Of a stretch of 64,000 nucleotides of DNA, positions 62,157 through 64,000 are shown piece by piece (within the stretch, counting starts at the first letter, position 1; every line of letters starts with the position of its first letter). Below the pieces are notes generated by a model, which saw only the letters and a list, made by a program, of their open reading frames with translations, made no database searches and was not told where the DNA came from. Made by a program: the position numbers and the translations under genes. Source of the DNA: an uncultured Acholeplasmatales bacterium (lineage in GTDB: Bacteria; Bacillota_I; Bacilli_A; Acholeplasmatales; Anaeroplasmataceae); the NCBI GenBank assembly GCA_944324705.1, contig CALUXI010000004.1, forward strand, positions 25,196 to 89,195, written 5' to 3'.

Positions 62157-63663
62157 TTATAACTACCTCTTCACCTATTTGACCATTAAATTTAACATTG
62201 TCTAATAATAATTTATCAACGCCATCTAAATAAAGGCCTACTTTAAGCATTTTTTCTTTATGTTCAATCATGACAGGGAAACCAGGAACTGCATCCTTTT
62301 TATAATTAAATATAACATTTTTAAAGCTTAATGATTTAATTGTTTCTTCCGGTAAACCCAAGAAAACTCCCGCCGCTAAAGAAACATTATTACATACTAT
62401 ATTAGTAAAAGTAAAATCTCCTACATAAGGTGTAGTTTCATCAACAACTTGTTTTTTCTTAGTCCAGAAGTACTCCTCATGTCCGGCATTAGGTCCCATA
62501 TTATAAAACATATTAACAACAAAAGGAGTTAATACATTATCCATAATAATATTATTAAAGATAATATGTTCTAATTTCCCAAAACGGCCTCTTCCTCTTC
62601 TTGTTTTAATACGTAGACCTCTATCCGTATCTTTAAACAAACAATTACTTACAGTTAAATGATTAATACCAGAACTTGATTCACTTCCAAGCACAACCCC
62701 ACCATGACCTGCTTGCATTAAACAGTTTCTAATAACTATATTTTGACATGGTTTTAAATATTTTTTAGCAAAATCAAAAGTACCACTTTTAATTGCTATA
62801 CAATCATCACCTACATTAAAATAACAACCTAAAATAGTAATATTTTCTGAACTATCCGGATCAATACCATCAGTTGTTGGCATACCAGTAGGATTTTGAA
62901 TATTTAAATCAAAGAAACCTAAATTAGAAGAAAAATAAGGATGAATATTCCAACATGCTGTATCATGAATATAAAAACCAGCACACACAACATCTTCACA
63001 TCTATTTAAAAAAACACCAAAAGGTCTATTAGCTATCCTAACTTGATGATGATTTTGATACCAATCTCCTAATGTAGCACGTCCATCTATTTCACCACGT
63101 CCAGCAATTGTAACATTTTTAACACTTAGCCCTGTAATAATTGAACTAAAAGTATCTGCTTCAGCACCTTCAAAGCTACCCAAATTTAATTCTTTATTAC
63201 CATCTTTAACTAAACCTTTTAATACTGGGAATTTTGATCTATCTACTTCACAAATCAACTTACATTCTTTATCTAAATAAATATTAATGTTAGATTTTAA
63301 AAATAAAGAAGTTATCAAATATGTTCCTTTATCAATATAAACAGTTCCACCTTCAGGACACGCTAAAATAGCACTTTGTAACTTTAAAGTATCGTTATTA
63401 ATACCATCTTTATACGGATTAAAATTATCAGTATGTAAACAAAAGGTTTCTTCTTTAGTAAGAATATTAATTTCTTCTTTATCTACCTTAATCTTATAAT
63501 CAGTATTTGGTTCTAAATCATAAATACCAATTATATTCTTATTGTCATTTACATAAAATTTATCATTAACATAAACACTATAGTTTTCTTTATTATAATA
63601 AGAATATTCATTTTCTAACTCTAAAATAACAAATCTTTGTCCAATATAAACTACTTTAATCAT
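62128..63663 (-). CDS. Glycoside hydrolase family 28 (polygalacturonase-like), no signal peptide
   Basis: The parallel beta-helix carries all GH28 catalytic motifs: TDGIDPDSS (about 252-260), GDDCIAIKSG (about 276-285, two catalytic Asp), AGHGGVVLGS (about 309-318, His) and RIKTRRGRG (about 336-344). An N-terminal fibronectin-like stretch of about 80 residues precedes it. 511 residues without signal peptide, so it probably acts on small imported galacturonides or other uronates in the cytoplasm. It overlaps the small membrane protein gene upstream by 8 bp. Confidence 0.92.
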   Translation of the reverse strand: MIKVVYIGQRFVILELENEYSYYNKENYSVYVNDKFYVNDNKNIIGIYDLEPNTDYKIKVDKEEINILTKEETFCLHTDNFNPYKDGINNDTLKLQSAILACPEGGTVYIDKGTYLITSLFLKSNINIYLDKECKLICEVDRSKFPVLKGLVKDGNKELNLGSFEGAEADTFSSIITGLSVKNVTIAGRGEIDGRATLGDWYQNHHQVRIANRPFGVFLNRCEDVVCAGFYIHDTACWNIHPYFSSNLGFFDLNIQNPTGMPTTDGIDPDSSENITILGCYFNVGDDCIAIKSGTFDFAKKYLKPCQNIVIRNCLMQAGHGGVVLGSESSSGINHLTVSNCLFKDTDRGLRIKTRRGRGRFGKLEHIIFNNIIMDNVLTPFVVNMFYNMGPNAGHEEYFWTKKKQVVDETTPYVGDFTFTNIVCNNVSLAAGVFLGLPEETIKSLSFKNVIFNYKKDAVPGFPVMIEHKEKMLKVGLYLDGVDKLLLDNVKFNGQIGEEVVINGETNVTRL

Positions 63664-63910
63664 TTTTCTCTTTTAATTTCTTAATTTTAAAATAATAAAT
63701 CAAAAAACTTATTAAACCTCCTACAATAATAATACTACCAAATACAATCAAACATATATATGCAACATAATAATTACCACCTCTATGGTAATATAATTGA
63801 CTTAGACTAGCAACTATACCACCAATAATAATTATTATAAATGATACTATTTCAATGATTCGATATTTCTTATAAACTAATTCATCACTCGATACATATT
63901 TATTTTTCAT
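63656..63910 (-). CDS. Small two-helix membrane protein
   Basis: About 84 residues with two hydrophobic helices (IIEIVSFIIIIIGGIVASL and VAYICLIVFGSIIIVGGLIS) and a Lys-rich C-terminus. No family recognised. ATG at 63910; a TTG directly upstream is also in frame. It overlaps the GH28 start, so it is the first gene of this three-gene group. Confidence 0.65.
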   Translation of the reverse strand: MKNKYVSSDELVYKKYRIIEIVSFIIIIIGGIVASLSQLYYHRGGNYYVAYICLIVFGSIIIVGGLISFLIYYFKIKKLKEKND

Positions 63911-63925
63911 CAATAAAATACTACC

Positions 63926-63958
63926 TAGTATAATTAAATTGTACTTTTAATTATACTA
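63926..63958. promoter_or_regulatory. Perfect 13-bp inverted repeat before the GH28 group
   Basis: TAGTATAATTAAA (63926-63938) and its exact reverse complement (63946-63958) are separated by 7 bp. Each arm contains a TATAAT-like box, so the element covers a likely promoter and has the form of an operator for a dimeric regulator. Confidence 0.6.
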
Positions 63959-64000
63959 ACTCCTTTCCATAAGTTTTTTATAGTTATGAGTACAACATAA

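Noticed and set aside
1..64000. CRISPR array, rRNA operon, intact insertion sequence or prophage
   Set aside because: No regularly spaced repeats, rRNA sequence, transposase or phage structural gene was seen.

Overview
The window is about 64 kb of a very AT-rich, low-GC Gram-positive (Firmicute/Bacilli-type) chromosome. Nearly every gene lies on the minus strand, so the whole window reads right to left. PolC replicase, UvrB, YlmH, RpiR and LplBC-type proteins, extended -10 promoters, CcpA-like cre sites and a yybP-ykoY riboswitch all fit this group. The genetic code is standard: TGA is a genuine stop (ATGA start/stop overlaps at mtnN/rnhA and DUF1189/polC) and Trp is TGG. Three surface proteins are held by a C-terminal membrane helix plus a lysine tail and show no LPXTG motif. 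That would suit a gut lineage with little or no wall near the Mollicutes branch, but the exact order cannot be fixed from the sequence.

Layout. 1-3.4 kb is accessory: a cut-off lipoprotein, a serine-recombinase remnant, a Fic protein with an operator-studded promoter, imperfect direct repeats around fic, and a 5'-3' exonuclease gene of visibly higher GC. 3.4-32.3 kb is mostly housekeeping: rlmD, serine dehydratase, uvrB, Na/Pi symporter, RNase H, mtnN, udk, ylmH, a BI-1 protein, polC, a DUF1189-like membrane protein, a catalytically erased leucyl-tRNA synthetase paralogue, acpP, a lipid kinase, a P-type cation ATPase under a Mn2+ riboswitch, pyk, tRNA-Thr(CGT) on the plus strand, a secreted protein with an ABC transporter, trxA and gdhA. 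32.45-32.68 kb holds a probable plus-strand small RNA whose promoter is overlapped by a cre site.

32.7-56.6 kb is one long glycosaminoglycan (most simply hyaluronan-like) utilisation locus, in transcription order nagB, nagA, an Ig-like surface protein, a GH88-associated binding protein, GH88 unsaturated glucuronyl hydrolase, two sugar ABC permeases, a large lectin/Ig-like surface protein, a membrane-anchored heparinase II/III-type lyase, a substrate-binding lipoprotein, a PL8 lyase without signal peptide, a secreted beta-helix protein, an RpiR regulator, an aldose epimerase-like protein and the MsmK-type ATPase, closed by a terminator. The inferred flow is: surface lyase and binding proteins cut and hold the polymer, the ABC system imports oligosaccharides, cytoplasmic PL8 and GH88 cut these to monosaccharides, and NagA/NagB (with a ROK kinase nearby) take the GlcNAc part into glycolysis. 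No sulfatase and no KDG-pathway gene lies in the window. Two cre sites sit in the leader before the GH88 genes, one overlaps the nagB promoter, and a G9 tract lies between -35 and -10 of the promoter before the surface-protein genes, which is the arrangement of a phase-variable promoter.

56.7-64 kb: a ktrB-ktrA-lipid kinase-ROK kinase operon, a DegV protein, and a three-gene group of small membrane protein, GH28 glycosidase and DUF308-like membrane protein preceded by a perfect inverted repeat.

The observations most worth following are the degenerate LeuRS paralogue, the G9 promoter, the cre-overlapped small RNA and the cytoplasmic PL8.
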